A program made the position numbers and the translations under genes. A stretch of DNA of 6,952 bases. It comes from Rhodoferax sp. (lineage in GTDB: Bacteria > Pseudomonadota > Gammaproteobacteria > Burkholderiales > Burkholderiaceae_C). The DNA is taken from contig JAKFXU010000067.1 of NCBI GenBank assembly GCA_021731215.1, positions 1 through 6,952 of the forward strand, given 5' to 3'. Shown here in pieces: positions 5,298 through 6,952 of this stretch; the stretch's first letter is position 1, and every line of letters starts with the position of its first letter. Under the pieces are notes generated by a model. It made no database searches, was not told the DNA's origin, and worked only from the letters and a program-made list of their open reading frames with translations.

Positions 5298-6947
5298 GGC
5301 CACCGCAACCCGGTTGCGCCCACTCTCCTTGGCCCGGTAGAGCGCCGCATCGGCGGCCTCAATCAGCGCTTCGGCCGCTGCCACCCTGACGGCTGGATAA
5401 GTCGCCAGCCCCAGGCTGATCTGCACGTGCAGACCATCGACCTCGGTTGCTGCCACCTTGAGCCGCAACTGCTCGGCCAACTGCCAGGCCGCCTCTGGGG
5501 TCATGCCCGGCAGGATCGCCACATACTCCTCACCCCCATAGCGGCAGGGGAAATCAAAGGGGCGCACCGTTTCCTGCAAGCAACTTGACACCATCTGCAA
5601 CACCCGGTCGCCCTGGTCATGGCCGTGGGTGTCGTTGAATTTCTTGAAGTGGTCGATGTCGATCATCAGCACCGACAGGGCCGTCTGGCTGCGCTGGGCG
5701 CGGGTGAATTCAGAACCCAGGGTGGCATCGAGAAAACGACGGTTGTACAGACCGGTCAGTGCGTCGGTGGTGGAGGTTCGGCGTAAATCATCCTCCAGGC
5801 GTTTCTCTTGCGTGATGTCACGAATCAAGGCCACCGAGCCGACGATGTGCTCGCGGTCAGCGTGAATCACCGAGGCATGAACCTGCAGGTTGCGCTGCTT
5901 GTAGTTGATGTTTTCCGGACTGCCGCAGCGCAGGCAATGCTCGATGAAGCTGCGATCATCCAGAAGTTCGTAAAAATCAGCGACCACGAGGTCTTCCCAG
6001 GCCTTGCCGAGCAGCAGGGCGGCCGCTGGATTGACCAGCACCACGCTGCCGCTGGCATCGGTCACGACAATTCCTTCGGTGGCAGTTTCAATGACGGTGG
6101 TGAGTTTGTCCTGTTCGCGCCGCAAATTGCGGTAGGTGCTTTGCAAATCCCGCGTCATCTGGTTGAAGCTGGCGCCCATGCGTCCGAGTTCGTCGCTGCT
6201 GCGCTCGGCCACCTGGTGCTCAAGATCACCGCCTGAAACCCGGGCCATGGCATCGGTCACCTTTTCGATCGGTCTGACCACAATGCGCCCCAGCATGTAG
6301 CCGGTCAGCAGCACCGTGGCAATCAAGGCCACGGCAAATAACACCAGCGATTCCTGGCGCGCCCGCAGAATATCGCGCTCCACCGACGCCAGCGTGGTGG
6401 CCATGCGCATCACGCCGCGCACCGGCTCGGATCGGCCATGGCATTTGTAGCAGACGCTCTGGTTCTCCAGCGGGGCCAGGAAAACAAGTTGCCGGTTGCC
6501 GGCGCCATCCTGGTTGTAAATGGCAACCGGTTTGAGCGTTTCGACCGCGCGGCGCAGATCGGGGTCGTCGGCCTTCATGATTTGAATCACTTCTTCTCGG
6601 TCACGCGCCAGAAACTGCTCTTCACCGCGGCGCGCGTTCACTTCGTTGATGGTCTTGCTGTCGCGGAACGCCTCAATGCCATTGACGCGCAGGATGCTGA
6701 ATTCGGTCACCTCGGGCACCCGTTTGAGCCGGTCGGCGAAGGCCTGCGCAATATCGGCCGAGCCGGCCAGCATCACGCTTTGCAGGCCCGCTGCGACGGT
6801 GTCGGAGAGTTTGCGCATGGTGGCTTCGTTCTGGGCCAGCAAGGTCTGTTCCTGGTGCCGGCTGTAGAAGGTGATGGTCGCGATCAGGCCCACCGTCGTG
6901 GCGATGCCGACCACCAGCATAATTCGATAGCGGATTCGATTAAGCAC
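5283..6947 (-). CDS. Haem-c sensor diguanylate cyclase, upstream paralogue (DUF3365-like, HAMP, PAS, GGDEF)
   Basis: A protein of about 554 aa with the same architecture as the downstream cyclase, about 60% identical to it by eye over the GGDEF domain and less elsewhere. Order: membrane segment at about 9-28; periplasmic domain at about 30-198 with a haem c site CYKCH at 166-170; second membrane segment at about 200-220; HAMP at about 215-270; PAS at about 285-380; GGDEF at about 390-548. The active-site motif is GGEEY (471-475), with Tyr in place of the usual Phe, and metal-binding D430. RPFD at 462-465 is an intact inhibitory site. The PAS domain carries C338-x2-C341, absent from the paralogue. 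The start is GTG at 6947, five bases from the window edge; the N-terminus aligns with that of the paralogue to within a residue, so it is probably complete, but an upstream start outside the window cannot be excluded. Its promoter and ribosome binding site are not in view. The signal sensed is unknown. Confidence 0.88.
   Translation of the reverse strand: MLNRIRYRIMLVVGIATTVGLIATITFYSRHQEQTLLAQNEATMRKLSDTVAAGLQSVMLAGSADIAQAFADRLKRVPEVTEFSILRVNGIEAFRDSKTINEVNARRGEEQFLARDREEVIQIMKADDPDLRRAVETLKPVAIYNQDGAGNRQLVFLAPLENQSVCYKCHGRSEPVRGVMRMATTLASVERDILRARQESLVLFAVALIATVLLTGYMLGRIVVRPIEKVTDAMARVSGGDLEHQVAERSSDELGRMGASFNQMTRDLQSTYRNLRREQDKLTTVIETATEGIVVTDASGSVVLVNPAAALLLGKAWEDLVVADFYELLDDRSFIEHCLRCGSPENINYKQRNLQVHASVIHADREHIVGSVALIRDITQEKRLEDDLRRTSTTDALTGLYNRRFLDATLGSEFTRAQRSQTALSVLMIDIDHFKKFNDTHGHDQGDRVLQMVSSCLQETVRPFDFPCRYGGEEYVAILPGMTPEAAWQLAEQLRLKVAATEVDGLHVQISLGLATYPAVRVAAAEALIEAADAALYRAKESGRNRVAVAEATS
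5601..5645 (-). repeat. 45-base perfect repeat, copy in the upstream cyclase
   Basis: Counterpart of the stretch at 3919-3963, lying 1682 bases away in the same orientation and the same reading phase. Identity stops sharply on both sides (G/A on one flank, A/G on the other). Confidence 0.9.
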
Positions 6948-6952
6948 GCACT

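Noticed and set aside
4681..5340. A 219-codon plus-strand frame opposite the cyclase junction.
   Set aside because: It runs antisense through conserved sensor-domain codons of two well-supported genes and has no domain of its own.

Overview
The window looks like chromosomal DNA of a Betaproteobacterium, most likely a Burkholderiales/Comamonadaceae member (Rhodoferax-like is a guess). Reasons: high GC, a PglL-type pilin glycosyltransferase preceded by a small Lys-rich 'MAKGQ' protein, proteins for periplasmic redox chemistry, and a GC-rich convergent-gene repeat of a kind I associate with Comamonadaceae. No database search was possible.

Layout. Plus strand, 97-1928: a 51-aa very basic small protein with a good ribosome binding site, then a 549-aa polytopic Wzy/PglL-family O-oligosaccharyltransferase with a TTG start. 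Plus strand, 2076-3495: a 162-aa lipoprotein with a cupredoxin domain and an apparently complete type 1 copper site, then a 296-aa secreted protein of the ethylbenzene-dehydrogenase gamma-subunit-like (EB_dh) haem-binding family. These two are 40 bp apart and probably co-transcribed. Minus strand, 6947 to 3568: two paralogous membrane diguanylate cyclases in tandem, with a 4-base ATGA overlap. Each has a periplasmic DUF3365/Tll0287-like domain with a CxxCH haem c motif, then HAMP, PAS and GGDEF domains. The plus and minus blocks converge at about 3496-3567 on a hairpin-bearing repeat that also encodes the C-terminal tail of the second cyclase.

How the parts may work together. The copper lipoprotein and the EB_dh protein look like exported electron carriers or haem proteins. 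The two haem-c cyclases would read a periplasmic redox or ligand signal and convert it to cytoplasmic c-di-GMP. Both have intact GGEE(F/Y) active sites and RxxD inhibitory sites. PglL would modify type IV pilin, a surface structure often controlled by c-di-GMP. That functional link is inference; the sequence directly shows only domain content, gene order and overlap.

The most notable points are the translationally coupled pair of haem-c GGDEF sensors, the copper/haem periplasmic gene pair, and evidence that a repeat inserted at the 3' end of the second cyclase and replaced its C-terminus. No gap between genes exceeds 150 bases. I see no RNA gene, CRISPR array or transposase.
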